A stretch of 64,000 nucleotides of DNA from Nematostella vectensis (taxonomy: Eukaryota > Cnidaria > Anthozoa > Actiniaria > Edwardsiidae): positions 19,395,969 to 19,459,968 of the forward strand of contig NC_064035.1 of NCBI RefSeq assembly GCF_932526225.1. Reading direction: 5' to 3'. A model generated the notes under the pieces. The model was given only the letters and a program-made list of their open reading frames with translations. It was not told the DNA's origin and ran no database searches. The translations under genes and the position numbers were made by a program. This document shows positions 11,576-24,800 of the stretch, piece after piece. Every line of letters begins with the position of its first letter. Positions within the stretch are counted from its first letter, which is position 1.

Positions 11576-14500
11576 TCAACCCCGTAATTCAGGCCATAAC
11601 AGTAGCTTCCAGGCTGCAGCTACGCCGTGCACGTGTACCGTCTTACTCCCATGGGCGTCTATCAAAGGCTTCAGTTCGTTACCCCACTTAAAGATTGACC
11701 CCTCTAGAATGTACACTCGCGTCAATTGGCGAAGTTCTTTGTGATCAGGTTTGTCGAGCTCCGTGAGAATCCGATCGGCCATGATGCTAGCTCTGTAACC
11801 CACTGCACAATAGCATACGACTTTCGACGACTCTTTTGAAGACATAACCATGAGAGACTATTACTACGGGGGTACACACCTATCTCGAGTAACGCTCCAC
11901 TCAAAGAACCCGTGTATATTAGCCCCCAGTATTTGGGTTTCAAATAAACAAAAAAATAGATAAATAAAATAAAACAAAAAAAACATTGGTTTGCAAAGCT
12001 GTAACATTCTTGGGTATTTGTGTAAACTTTCACGAGATCCAGCTATGCATCTGTTACCCACTTACTTTGAGGGTCCGCCCTAATATGTGTCCCTCACTTA
12101 TAGTGGAAGTTAATAAAAAAACCACTGCGGGCGGCTAAACATGAATTCCCAAATGCAAACGTATTTGAAATAGGTAGCGGCGTAGTCCCCTCCCCTTTTA
12201 GCAGCCAGAAATACAGCAAATGAATGAGACAGTTTCTAAAATACAGAAGAAAATGCCTTGAAAGGGCTTTTTGGTCTAACCTCATTTTAAAAATCCTGGC
12301 TACGCCACTGATAGGTGTACATAGAAATAGGGATGGTGCCTTTTCTTTTTTCACGGGGCGGACCCAGCTTTCCGCTAAAGGGGGGGGGGGGGTTGGCTGA
12401 GTAACAAAGGGGGAGCGGGTAATTTTGTTACATATGGCTTCCTGGCAGCCCAAAGGGGGGGTTAAGACCCCTAAACCCTCCCCCTAGATCCGCTACTGCT
12501 TTTATACAAGGTATTTACCTCCTTGATTGACATGTGTCAGAACGTTCGACATGCGCACTGTGTCAGGAGGTACGTGGATAGAACCAGCGATACGACTGAC
12601 GTCACGCTCGAACTCCTCACGAACATCCTGTGAGACAAACAAGTACATAATTGTCACCACAAAACATGATACCTGTTTTTCCTTGTACGCGAAGACCGTT
12701 TTAAGTGTCCTAGTCAGCCCAGATTAATTTGGTTTGGAAACCAAACGATCGATTTTGGTGACGTGATATCCGTCCATCCTTCATTGAAATCAAAAACAAA
12801 AAGGCATGAGTGGTATACAATAATAATATTGTAGCAAATATTGATAACCCTTCGATCGAGTTTTCGTGACGCGATGTCCGTCCCGGACGGTCCGCCTTCC
12901 ATCAAAACAAAAAGGAATAAGTAAGTATAAATGGCTGAATCCTGTTTTCTAAACGTCATGTGAACGTTAAGAGGTGCATAAACAAGAATGCTAAAGCTTT
13001 CTAAACCTGTGTTTGTTTGTTTTTTCACCCTTTATTTTTTTATTTATTTGATACGGATGAAGCACTGCAGGTTATGATTCATAGATTCTCCGAGTGAAAC
13101 CTTATTTGAAATAAGTGTATACAAGAAAAAATTGAATTTGTCTTAAAATGGCGGCCGATAAGAGGAAAAACGCTTGCTTTTCAAAGTATTACTACATCGC
13201 CATATTCCGTCCTTTGAAAATCAAGCGTTCCTCCTCTCCTCGGCCACCTTGGGATCCCTTGAGACAAAGTCAAAATTTTCAATGAATAGGGGACTTGCTC
13301 TAAGAGATAGACAGACAGACAGACAGATAGACTTTATTTAAGACACGCTTGCCCCGTCAACAACAGCTGATTTCCACAAGGGGCGTGTGGAAAAAAAAAA
13401 TATATATATATAATAATTAGAAATATAACTATAAGTAAAAGTATTTAAATAAATAACGAAAGAAAAAAAAACTTGATCTATGTGGGTATATAATACTATA
13501 AATACGCTAAACTAATTATTTGTTTAGATAAAAGTGTGAGCCTCTAATTCTCTGACAAATGATGATAAACTTGTACAATCTCGACTAGCCTCTGGGAGGG
13601 AATTCCATAATTTAGCTCCATCATAGCTGAAACTTTTTTTCATAAATTCAGTTTTTGGGAGTGGCAGCTGTAGCGAGGTGGAGGAGCCTCTGAGATTGTA
13701 ATTTGTAATATTTTTCTTTAAGCTGAAAAGGTCCGTGAGACAGTTTGGAGCCATATCATGCAAAACTTTAAACATTTGTTTGGCTTTTGTCTTTGCTCGC
13801 TGGGTCTCTAAATTTTGCCAGCCCAATTCAGCTAGAGCCTCTGTGGCAGGGGTGTCATTTGACCTGTTTGTGATCACCCTTGCCGCCCTATTTTGCAATT
13901 TTTGAAGATTGTGTTACATTGCCCAAGAGTATCACACACCTCGCTACAGTAGTTAAGGTGTGGTTGGATGATTGCATTATAAATAGAGACTAATGTATTT
14001 TGATTAGCAAATTCAGAAATTCGTTTCATGGCTCCTATACCAGAACTGACTTTTTTAGCAAGAGAATCAATGTGCTGATCCCAATTTAGGTGTTCGTCAA
14101 TTTCCACACCAAGAACCCTACTTTGCTGAACTTGTTTTAGTTCCTTGTTATCAATAGAAATAGAAGGTTTGCAAGGAAGGGTTCTTAGCTTGTGGTGGGA
14201 TCCTATTAATAAGAATTCTGTTTTTGCTACATTGAGACTTAATTTATTAGCCAAGAGCCATTCTTTCACTTGCTCAAGGTCCGAATTCATGGCCAACTCA
14301 ACTTCCCCTACAGTACTACCAGACGCTGTCAAGTTTGTATCGTCAGCAAATAATCTAGGAGTAGTGTGCAATAGACACTCTGGTAGATCATTAATATATA
14401 AGAGGAAGAAAAGTGGGCCAAGAATTGAACCCTGAGGAATGCCACATGTGATCTTACTTTCAGAGGACACTGTACTGTTTAGCTGGCATTTCTGTTTACG

Positions 14501-17500
14501 GTTGGACAAATAAGATTGAATTAATAAAAGGGCATTTCCAGTGATACCATTCAATTCTAGTTTTCGAAGCAAAATGTCATGATTAACGGTATCAAATGCC
14601 TTTTTTAGATCCAAAAATACAACTAAATTAAACTTTTGTCTGTCCATGTTAATATACCAGCTATTAGTGCTATCAAGGAGAGCAGAAACAGTAGAGTGTA
14701 GTCTTCGAAAGCCAAATTGTTGTTCGGATAAAATTTGGTTTGCTGTAAAATGATCGTATAACTGTTCATACATTATTTTTTCCATTAGTTTGCTAATCAC
14801 TGGTAATATACTTATTGGTCTATAGTTGTCGGGAATAGTCTTAGAGCCTTTTTTAAAGAGGGGCAAAACCCTAGCCATTTTCCACTCATCTGGAAAACAG
14901 TTGGAAATTATAGAGTTGTTAAAAATGTAAGTGAGAGATGGAGAAATGGCATGGGCTGCACACTTGAGTATTTTTCCAGAGATTTTGTCAATACCAGTCG
15001 CTTTGGCATTAGAAAGGCAACCCAAAAGCTTTAGTACTTTTGTATTGGATACTAACTTAAAACGTGACATTTGAGCACTACATGGCTTAATAAAATGCTC
15101 AAATGATTTACTAGGGTTTGCCATTGAACTTGCCAATTTTGGACCAACATTAGAAAAATAATCATTAAATGCTTCGGCAATATGTTCTTGTGAAAAAAGG
15201 CTTTGGTCGTCAAATTTAAGTTCATTTACAGTTGTATTTTCTTTGGTGCGACCAAGTAGACTATTTATCGTTTTCCAAGCCTCTTTGGGATTATTCTTTT
15301 GATTTGCAATCTTATTACGATAATAGTTGGATTTGGCTTGGCGCAAGGCAATGTTTACTTTATTTCGGGATGCCTTAAAATCATCCCAGTCATTACGTAA
15401 TTTACTCACCATTGCTTTACGCTTTAACTTATCTCTGTTATTAATTAAATCTTTGATCTCTCTGGTCAGCCATGGGACATTAAATGCTTTTTTTCTTTTA
15501 GATTGTACAGGGGCATGCCTGTCTAACACGTTTAGAAACAGGTCTTTCCAATGTGCCCACATCTCATTAGTGTCATGACACAAAACAATCTGTTCCCACG
15601 ACTGAGTAAGGAGGTCCTTTACAAACTTTTGTTGATCGAAATGTTTAAAATTACGTATTTTAATGGTTTTTGCTTTATCTCGCGCACACCTATAAGGGTT
15701 TATCTTTCTTATTCCATAGATCAAATATGATCACTCGGACCAATGTGAATTACGCCTGATGAGTTTATTTTGTCAGGAGACGATGTGACAAAGTGATCAA
15801 TTAGGCTTTTAGAATCAATTGTTATACGCGTAGGCTCGTTTATCAACTGGGATAGTTGATATGCTTCATAAATTGATTTTAACTTTTTTGTTTTATTATC
15901 AAAGACTTTCTTCTTAAGTAAACAACAATTTAAATCCCCAAGAATCACGTGCTCTTTGTCTTCATCGTCTACTGCCTTTATTAACTCTTCGAAGCGATTA
16001 AAATATTCGATCGGAGACTCAGGACGATAGACAACACTAACAATGAAAGGCCGACTGTTTGGTTTACGAATTTCCAAACAGACAGCTTCGACATCTTCAG
16101 GAACAATTTCTTTTCTATTAACACAATTGATGGAGCTGCGGATATATACACACACACCGCCACCATCGCGATTTCTGTCTTTCCTGAAGATATCATATCC
16201 ATGAATTTTTAATTCATCGTCTGTATAAGTGTCATCGAGCCTGGTCTCACTAAAACCTAAAATATCGAATGAATTCATTAATTTAGACGTCCGAATTTCA
16301 TCTATATATTTTGGAATACTGACAATATTTAAAAAAGCCATTTTGAAGCCTCTAGCTGTTGGGCCAGATGGAATATAATCATTGTTAGATGAAATATTTT
16401 TAGAAAATAATTTAGGCTGGTCGAGAAGTGAATAAGCCGGCGAATTAGCGCTCACACTTTCACCCAATCACTTATTTAACATTGAATTAAAATTTTTCTG
16501 GAGTACCTGGGTGCCTGACTTGATCAAGTGAAGTCCTTTTGTATTTAGATGAGCCGATGTAATGTTGGTATTAGGGACAAATTCCCAACCGTTCTGGTTA
16601 CAAAAGGAACGAAGTAAACGATTCGATCAGAAAGATCAGGTGAGATCAAATTCAAAACAAAATGATGAAACAAAAAAACAGAAATGACTGCGCCCGCCTC
16701 ACCAGAGAACGACAAAGAAACAAAATATTTAAATGAAACTAAACCTAATTCTGGCTTTTTTTTAGTAAACGCTGAATAAGTTGCTTTTTTTGCTAAGCTG
16801 AGTGCGCGCTAGTTTGCCACCCAAACAGTCACGTGTTGTCTTAGCGCAAGCCCTTAGCCCTATTCTAAGCTGCCTTTACGCCACACCCATGGGTGTCTAC
16901 AAGCTGTTTCACGGAGAAGAAATGCTTGGATCGCCATGCGTAAAGGTGAAACAGGCTTAGTTCCCAGTGCTTCTTGGATGTTTATTTCTTTATTTATTTA
17001 TTCATTTATACTCGGTCGTATCTATGACGAATGCAGTCATAGTGCGTGACAACCCAATACGCCAGTGGCGTATTACGCGCATTAATTACATATCGAAACT
17101 ACACGGATGATCAACTCTCATAAAAGAATAAAAAAACTAGTAAACACAGTCAAATACTCCTCGCACTAATACTATTTACTACATTGGTTTCTGGTTTTTG
17201 GTTTACCTTCACTTGTCGACTGTTGTTTATTTCCCCCAAAAACAACTGCCCTAATGTACTCGTCAATAGGTCACCGTTTCATCCCTCTTCTCTTTCAACC
17301 AATATTATTATAATGCCTTTATATTATCTTACAATTTATTAATACAGACAGCTTTAGAATTTAGGCAGTATAGAAGAAATATTTAATGCGAACAAATGCT
17401 TTTGCAAAGTTCTTTAAATTACTATAACTGATATCTTAATCTAAGCAAAGATTTCAACAAAACAATGGAAATAGTTTAGTAGCCCAACTTTTTAGAATAC

Positions 17501-17837
17501 TTCAACTTTTTAGAATATCGTTCCCATTTTTGTCCCTTCTACACATGGTTCCATTGCAATGAGGACATTCAAGGAGCACAAAGACGGGATCCCCAGCAGT
17601 CTAGCGTTTGCTACATGCCTCCAAAATAACTCACGGGACTCAGTAACACTGATGTACCGAATATGGGCTACTCACCAACAGAACAAGGTTTTCACCAGGC
17701 GTTTCTGCTTCTCCATGACTACTCGTGCGCCTCATGATTTCATTGAGTTGGTCAGTGGTCATCCGTGGGACATTCGGGAAAAGTCTACGTACTAACTTGA
17801 CTACGAGTCGGAATCCTAGGCTTAGTGGTTCCGACAT
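11576..17837 (-). CDS. Single-domain rhodanese (sulfurtransferase-like) protein, three exons
   Basis: Exons on the minus strand: 17676-17837 (ATG at 17837), 12519-12627 and 11576-11832; phases 0 and 1 agree and give 175 residues. Exon 1 carries FPNVPRMTTDQLNEIM and ends NLVLL; exon 2 starts DVREEFERDVSRIAGSIHV, the hallmark rhodanese segment; exon 3 carries the active-site loop VVCYCAVGYRAS, where the Cys before AVGYR is the predicted persulfide-forming residue. The domain fills almost the whole protein, as in one-domain rhodaneses. Intron 1 is about 5 kb and holds a CR1-like LINE, which would hide the first exon from simple gene finding. The acceptor of exon 3 (TCTTCAAAAG) is weak but is the only one found that restores the frame. 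Substrate and location are unknown. Family call is firm; the exon 3 boundary is less so. Confidence 0.8.
12094..12500. repeat. Interspersed repeat with poly-G tract
   Basis: In intron 2 of the rhodanese gene. It contains a G homopolymer near 12379-12392 and a tail similar to the sequence near 35440-35510 (CAAAGGGGGG, then CCCCTAAACC, then GCTACTGC). It is probably a non-autonomous DNA element; ends not resolved. Confidence 0.45.
13147..13254. repeat. Short hairpin-forming inverted repeat
   Basis: Arms of about 37 bases (13150-13186 and 13212-13250) are mostly complementary around a loop of about 25 bases; both arms share a core of AACGCTTG followed by TTTTCAAAG. It lies in intron 1 of the rhodanese gene just downstream of the LINE. 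It could be a tiny MITE. Confidence 0.55.
13524..13898 (-). pseudogene. LINE ORF2 C-terminal segment after second frame break
   Basis: Begins QNRAARVITNRSN and ends at the ORF2 stop. It continues the reverse transcriptase frame, which drifts out of frame just before (near 13890). It contains KLWNSLPEASR, typical of the C-terminal end of CR1/L2-like ORF2 proteins. Confidence 0.8.
13874..15724 (-). pseudogene. LINE reverse transcriptase segment of ORF2
   Basis: 616-codon open frame with all core RT motifs, including the FADD catalytic box (RLFADDTN). Separated by one-base-type frame breaks from the endonuclease upstream and from its C-terminal extension downstream, so it is not translatable as full ORF2. 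Confidence 0.85.
15721..16467 (-). pseudogene. LINE APE-like endonuclease segment of ORF2
   Basis: About 248 codons with the exonuclease-endonuclease-phosphatase motifs SETRLDD, GGGVCVYI, VSVVYRPES, HVILGDLNC and the terminal SDH. The frame ends at a TGA right after SDH; a shift of one base brings the reading into the RT segment (LIYGIRKIN). Confidence 0.85.
16640..16860. repeat. Dispersed repeat C, copy 1
   Basis: Shares CAGAAATGACTGCG, GCTGAATAAGTTGCTTTTT, the AGTTTGCC segment and a CACGTG-containing end with 18590-18815, in the same orientation and with small indels. Lies in rhodanese intron 1. Confidence 0.65.
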
Positions 17838-18580
17838 CTCCTCGCTTCACTTTTACTAATAGGACATGTCAAGAAGGCGAACCCGCTTCAAGGTCCGTTT
17901 ACCCCGTATGACAATTAGCCCAGTCCTCTGGCTTCTATTGGCTGAGCGGCTTGTCGGTTAATTACGTCACTTTTTATTTACCGTTCGCACAGCTTGTCGC
18001 ATAGAATGGGTGACAAGAGGGCCGTCACAAAGCGCTTGGGGACGAGGCTTTATGCCAATGATTCATAGGACATTTGAAGAACTCGTACTCCGGGGGGACT
18101 CCGATAAAACAGACGGGGGTGATCGTCGGCGGGATAGCACATTGGGTGTGGTCAAAAGAAATTCTTACCCCAATTTTTGAACCCTAAGAGATAGCAGAAT
18201 CGGAAACACCGTCAAAAACCTCATAGGAATAGCCGTTGGTAGAATTTAATAATAGAGATATACCCTAAGAGATAACAGATTCGGAAAAATCCCTTAACAG
18301 CCCCTAAAGGGTAGCAATTTAATACCTTAAAAGATAGGACCATCATCCCCGTCAGCTCTTCTGGAGATCCCCCCCCCCCCCCCCCCCCCCCAAGGGACTC
18401 GTACCCTATATATGGTGATGATTGCATTTAAAGCATTCCCAAGGTTGTTAAGGCAACTAAGCATGTCTATACAATTATGTTATGCGAATTAACTCCCTGG
18501 GAGAACCAGACAAGCCGTCTTACAGAGGGGACATATCCAACGTTTTTTTTAGGGGGGGGGGGGGGGCAAGTCACGTGACT
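17838..18580. repeat. Intergenic sequence with a short recurring motif and a C homopolymer
   Basis: A motif close to ACCCTAAGAGATAGCAGA recurs at about 18181 and 18262 and more weakly near 18330. A run of about 20 C residues lies at 18371-18390. Nothing coding. Confidence 0.5.
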
Positions 18581-18589
18581 TTTTGAGTG

Positions 18590-18815
18590 ATAAAATCGCG
18601 CCAAAATAAACACAGAAATGACTGCGGCCCTCACACCAGAGAGCGATTAAAAAAAGGTATTTCGATAAAAATAAGCCTTTTCGACAAGGATACTGTGACT
18701 GATTCGTAAGCTGAATAAGTTGCTTTTTATTGTTGTTGTTTTGCCGCCAAAAGGCGGAGCGCGCGTCAGTTTGCCGCCCAAAAAGCCACGTGATTTATTA
18801 GTGCAAGTTGCCTAC
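18590..18815. repeat. Dispersed repeat C, copy 2
   Basis: Second copy of the repeat at 16640-16860 (same motif order). It is preceded by a G homopolymer near 18552-18566. No reading frame. Confidence 0.65.
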
Positions 18816-21800
18816 TTCACTCGATTCATTGATCAATTTCACTGAAGCCGGAAAAACTCAAAGAATGGTATGTCTTACAGCAAGAGCTGTCAGATAATGT
18901 CTAAGTTCTGGCTTTAAAGCGTGCTTCGTATTAAATTGAATTGAAAATAACAATAGGCTACTTGCCTAACAGAAGACTCCAAGAAAAGACTCAAGAGAGT
19001 CTTCTTTGGGGGTGGGGGGGTCTGTCTTTACCTTTTGCTATTTTGTCACAGCAAAACTAAAGAGGATGATAGATCGAGCGAGTTAGGAAATAGCAACTTG
19101 AGATAATTGAGTTTAATTGAAAACGGAACCGTCATATCTAAAGCTTACATGTTGATAGGGATAAAAGCGGGAAAGAACAAAGAAAAAATTGAAATAGTTC
19201 TTCATTGTTAAAAGTCTAAAACAGTCAAGAAGAAATCCAAGATTGGAACACAAGATGCTGTCAAGGTTCCGCGTATCGGATACAATAATAATTTTGACCA
19301 AAAGGCCCGACACATGATAATAAGAGATTGCATACCGAAGGGTGGTTACGGTCTCCTAGGATATCAGAAAGTGCCGGGCTTCTATCAGCTGTAATCACAC
19401 CGCTAGGCTTTTCCTAGGTTTATGTGTCTGTTCATTGCCATTCTGCGATGCATATCGATCAAATAAAATATCTACCATATAGATGATATAAGCGGCTCAC
19501 TTCACACAAGCATTTGTAGTTTGAAAAGTAAGTCTAACAAGACCACTACGGGAATTTGATTTCCGTTCCATGCTTCGAATACACGTCGAGAGATCATTGG
19601 ATTTGATCGAGTGCAGATGGTTCTAGATGACCTGTCCTATTTGATGAAAACAAAAAATGAATAAAAAAGGATAAAGACCTGTTTACTTCATCAAACACTT
19701 TTAGAAGATTTGCTTAGTATAAATAGAGCTCTCGTTTATTGCTGCGTTCCGCTCATAAAACGCCGATAAAAAAACTGCGAGCTCTTTTTATAATTGGTCT
19801 GTTTTAAGTACAAAAAAAACTAACGATATGTATTGTCTTAAAATACTTTATTACTCAGCGTTTTAAGTTGGAATGTTTGTAATAATTACAATCAATATAA
19901 CTGATATTAGTAGTATGTTTTGAGAATTCGTAGCCGAACTATCAACACTTGATCCTGAATATACCTGCCTCAAAAATCATCGAGGAGAATTATATATGAA
20001 AAAGAACAATGAATTCTACAAGAGACAAAAGAAATGTCATATTCTGTTTTATAGGTTTAAGGCAACGGTAGATTTGAAATCACATATTTTTATTTGATAG
20101 CTCAGAATTTCTTTATTCATGAACAAGATAAAACATTAAATAAATCATGCGATAAATTTCTATTGTGGCATTACGACCAAATCATACGACTTTTATTAGT
20201 CTTAGACCGGATATATACAGAACATCCCTGTGTGTACGATAAAAAAAGGAAAGTCAATTACCTAACTCTGAGGAAATGGCCATCCTGAAAGATATATAAA
20301 CAGATAAAACGCCCCGGCCCTCGTGAAACCTCAGCACACGGTGCGCTCCTTTTTCTTCTCGCTTGCTGCAAAACTTCTAGGTGATCTTGAGAAAAGGCAA
20401 CAATTTCATTATCCAATTGTTTACATAACTTATTTTATCCATATTGGCAATTATTTCCAAGCGCAGAGAGGGGGCTTTTCAGTGGGTAATTGTAGCCACA
20501 CTAAGGCTCACATCACCCAGCTATATACACAGTGTTTTTTTTTTTTTTCAATTTCTTTACACAAAAAAGACGCTGAGCTACTAATTCGATTTCGGGCCTT
20601 CTCGCCGACATGATTAATGTTACTTGCTAGAAAAAAAAAGATCAAATTTGTGCCAAACAGATGCCATATCAAGTGTCATCAAATACCTTTTTGACATCCT
20701 TCACGTTGTGTGCCAACGTACCAAAACAGGTCTTTAATGACATTTGCTTAGTTGATATCTACAGCGTTACTTAATCGGTGTGCGTAAATTTAGCTGATGT
20801 GCTACTTTAATAAGAAAGTCATTCATTGATGACTACATTGTGTTAGGTGATGGCGCGTCCGTTGTATGTCAATGAATATTTACCAGAGGTCCAGACACAA
20901 TAAATCCCGCACTGGGCGCTGCTAGAGCACAATCTGAGAAGTGGTCGGTGCAAAAGGGAGAGGTAAACCGGAAGGTGAGCGCTAACTTTCACTGTTTTTA
21001 TTTTATTTTATTTCAGAACATTTTATATAAACAGAAATAATAAAACAAAATTACACAATCCAGAGGCTATTTGTAAGGAAAAATAGAAAGTGAGGTAGAT
21101 CAAAACCTAATACTTCTCTAAATAATTTTTCTAAAACGTTTTCAATTTTTGCGTTAGACAAACTGGTTTCGAAAATTGGTAACGATAATACTTAACAACG
21201 AGAAAACCCTCAAAGCTAAGTCGCTATCTAAACACAATGACACTGCTCGATTTAAGGCGTGATACCAGCCTCGGCTAATACTAGTCTGGAAATACAAGGC
21301 GATGAAATGTCTATTTGCAATTGGCAGCTTATAAAATGTAAAAAAAAAAAAATAAGATAATTGAAAGAATAATTTTTAAGGTTCGTATAATGCCGAAAAC
21401 ATTGAAAACCATGTGAGGCTTGTCTAGATATCGAGGGCAGGGTTAGACAACGCTGAACATTGCAATAAGTATATAACACTGCAGACGAGATGCAGATAAG
21501 CTTAAGTGTGCGAATTTTCTATAATCATCACTTTTTAACTGATCAAATGATGACTTGAGAATAATAAAGTGAAGAACTAAATGAATTGAAATGAAAAACA
21601 CTAACTGAAAAGGTGAAAATAAAAAATGCTTAAGAACAAACAGAACAAATAAAAAGTAAGGAGCAATTTCCATCGAAAAACACACAGGAAAGTACAAAGT
21701 ACATTCAGTTAACTACGGGTAACACCTTCATACAATACTATCACAGTTTAGGTCAATCGAAATAACAACCATAAACTTATAAATAACGAAATGGGAAAAA

Positions 21801-24800
21801 AGCAAAAGGAGTTAAACATAATTTTGTTTGTGATCAGTAAAGTATTTGTACTCTTTAAACTTTTCTCGAGTTTTAATCAAAGAGGTTAGCTCGCTAATTT
21901 ATAATTTTCGTTGCCAGAGAGACCGTCTTGTAGGAGAGGCTCGTAAATGGACGGCGGCTCGGCCGTCTATTTGGGAGGTCTAGAAAAGTAATACTAAAGA
22001 AATACTAATGACGAAATTAAACCTATTCTTACAACCCGTGTACACTGGGATTTGCTATGAGTGTGATGGATAATAACAAAATAGTAATGTTTAAATTGAA
22101 ATTATTTCAAAGCGCTCATATTTAACAATTAGACTTCGAGGTCGAGTTTTCTATGAGTCAGCAGATAGCCAACGAGGCACGAGTGGAATCCACTTGGTGA
22201 CTGGCAAGCGATATCTCAGTAGCAAACTACTAAAATAATTATTGAACGCGAAGGGCATTTTATTTACAGAGGAATTCGTTATTTCACAAAATTCTAAACC
22301 ACGTTATAAAATAGTGAGACACTACAAAACTTTGAGGGTCAGTTGACTTTGAATTCTTTGTGGGACGCGAAGCCAAGAACACAGCTATAAACAGCAAAAC
22401 AAAAAGCCAGCGCAACTGCTTTTTATCTTGTGTAAAGGATACATTTAAATTGTCAGACAAAAGTTCACAAGTTTTTAACTCAAGTCGTTTGATAAAATAA
22501 GATTGATACGTGTCTCAAAGAACCCTAAAGCAAATTTGGTGTCTTTCTAGTAGCCACTCGTGGACAACTCATTCTTAATCTTATTCTTCACTTGCATGAG
22601 AAATTAAATAAATTGAAACCGGCTAAAAAGGTGTATTTTATTTCCGTTTCTTGATTCAATGTACTTGTTATTAGCAAATGAATTAAAGCTATTTAGATTT
22701 AGTACAAAAGCATTACCACGTAGCTTTTACAATATGTGAACTTTTAAATGCATGCATCGCTTTGAAGGTTTATATTTATAGAAAAAATAGCCCGGGGGGG
22801 ATTAAATGATTTATTATGTTTCACGAAGAACTGGTGCTCGCTAGGCTACGGGTACACACCCCGGGGAATGGGTGGGTGGGGGAGGGGGCAAGCACAGTCA
22901 CACACTGGCTTAGACGACCTCTGTGCGGGATACCTTTGGTTCTTTGCGATGCGCGAGAAAAAAGCGCGCGAAAATAGTCGAGATTATCAAATGCAAAAAC
23001 ACCAGTTTTTATCTCCATGCACTGAATTCATCGTTTCATATTTATGATGTTTAATGTTTTGTGTATAAAAATCACTTTAGAAAGCATGTGAATTATTAAC
23101 CTTAAAACTTTCTAGCGAGCACATGATCACAGGCGGGTTTTGAATTATTCAAGTGGGTAAAACCCGCGGTAAAGGTGGTATTTTCGATATCGATAGCATT
23201 TTCTGTTTTTGGAGCACGTGTTTAATAGTGATAAAATCGTGTGTAAATCAATATCAATTACACTCCATTCATCTTTGGAATGAAGATCTTGCTCTATGTC
23301 CGCAACTTCACCAGAATTAGGAAAAAACAACTTTACGGCAGTCATAAAATCACAGTGAATCAGAATCAGAAAGAAAAGAGCGTAAAAAAGAGTAAAAGCT
23401 TATAAAATACTTAACGATGTATTTGATGTAGTGCGGAGAGCGAAGGAAAGATATAGTGAAAGCAATGGACCGCAATGTGAGGAAACCAGAACTCATGCAA
23501 GCCATAAAGAATCACTTGTAAAAAAGGGAAAAAATTCTTCATTGCAAAATGGCTTTTGTAAATTACCAAACATGTACCCTTAAGTGGTAATCTTTACATA
23601 TCACAAGCACAATTTCATTCAGTTACCGGCAAGTATTTTCTGTTCAATTTTGCAATATTTCAAAGCTTATTATTGTATAAAGTGAGAACCTCATCGCGTA
23701 AGAGGGCGATAGCAAAACAAGTGTGATATGGCATAGCTGCCAGTGCAAAAAAAAGCCACTTTACACAATCAAAGAATGAGTTTTACAGCTAAAATAGGCA
23801 ATTCTTACAGCTTTATGACCATTCAGTCCTATGTTGTATTTTTTTTTCTTCAGAAAGACGACGTCTTAATCTTATACATAAAATAGTCAGATTGCTGCGC
23901 CTGTCATTGATAGAAATATCAAACAAGAATTTTAATTAGGTATGAATCTCGGCCACTAAATCCTGATCCAAATTTCCGTTGACATTTAAGTTTACTCCAA
24001 TCTCTCACTTTGGCAAATGTGGTTTCTGCTGTTTACAATCAACTTTCATCAATTTTGTATCGAATAAAAGAGATCACCCGTTTCGTAAGCAATTTCACAA
24101 AACAACAAAAGATATACGACCTCTTTGTATACACTGATCACCTAATCGGTGATGGTTTATATAATAAACCGTTGATTTTTCAAAGGAAATGTTCAGTAAA
24201 TCGTTTTCGCGATTAAACAAACCATGCCCTACACGAGAGTATGATTGATGCCTATAAAATCAAGAACATTTATCAGAGATCCGATAAAGACACGTTAGAT
24301 GGCTTGACTCGACCAGATTAGATCATAACCAAAGCATAGTCGACACTTATCTTGTCATCTAACCAACTGGTAATGATATTAGGAAATGAGGGCCCCGATT
24401 TTAAGCGATTCCCCGCTATTCATGCGCGAACGATCTACCGATAGTGTGAGGGGAAAAACATTAGTAAGACTTGAGTAAAGGTCATTTATTTATTTTTTTC
24501 GTTTGTAGATGGTAAGACATCAATATATTCCAATGCAATTAAGCTATTTTAGCCAATGAGTAAAACAGGTAAGTTCAGTTTTTCAAAGGATTAGTACGAA
24601 AGCTCTAGATATTTAAGTTAACGGGCATTTGTTAAAACCTAATCTCGCAAGTTCTAAAAGAGACCACGAAATAGTCAAAACCACAAAATATATTTACTAA
24701 TACTATTGCAACCATTACGTTTAAATTTCTGTTACAACTCAAAAAGCTAGAGACGACGTTAAAGCTTATTTCTTAACAATAAGGAAACGGAGTTTAATGG

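Larger units (their letters stand above)
13303..16625 (-). mobile_element. CR1/L2-like LINE, 5'-truncated, inactivated
   Basis: On the minus strand, in order: the end of ORF1 (16468-about 16625; FCNQNGWEFVPNTNITSAHL then a GLHL motif, like the C-terminus of the SGNH esterase ORF1 of CR1/L2 elements), an APE-type endonuclease (16467-15721, with FSETRLDD, GGGVCVYIRSS, GDLN, SDH), and a reverse transcriptase (15724-13874, with NYRPISILPVISKLMEK, DLKKAFDTVNH, GIPQGSILGP, LFADDTNL), then the usual C-terminal extension (13898-13524). The 3' end is AAATAAAG followed by a TCTGTC microsatellite tail at about 13300-13335, as in CR1/L2. Frame breaks near 15725 (within the ...PSDH segment) and near 13890 disable it. 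It sits in the first intron of the rhodanese gene, same strand. Confidence 0.88.

Noticed and set aside
16850-18815. CRISPR-like or regulated array in the repeated 16.6 and 18.6 kb segments
   Set aside because: Only two diverged copies of a dispersed eukaryotic repeat; no spaced direct-repeat structure.
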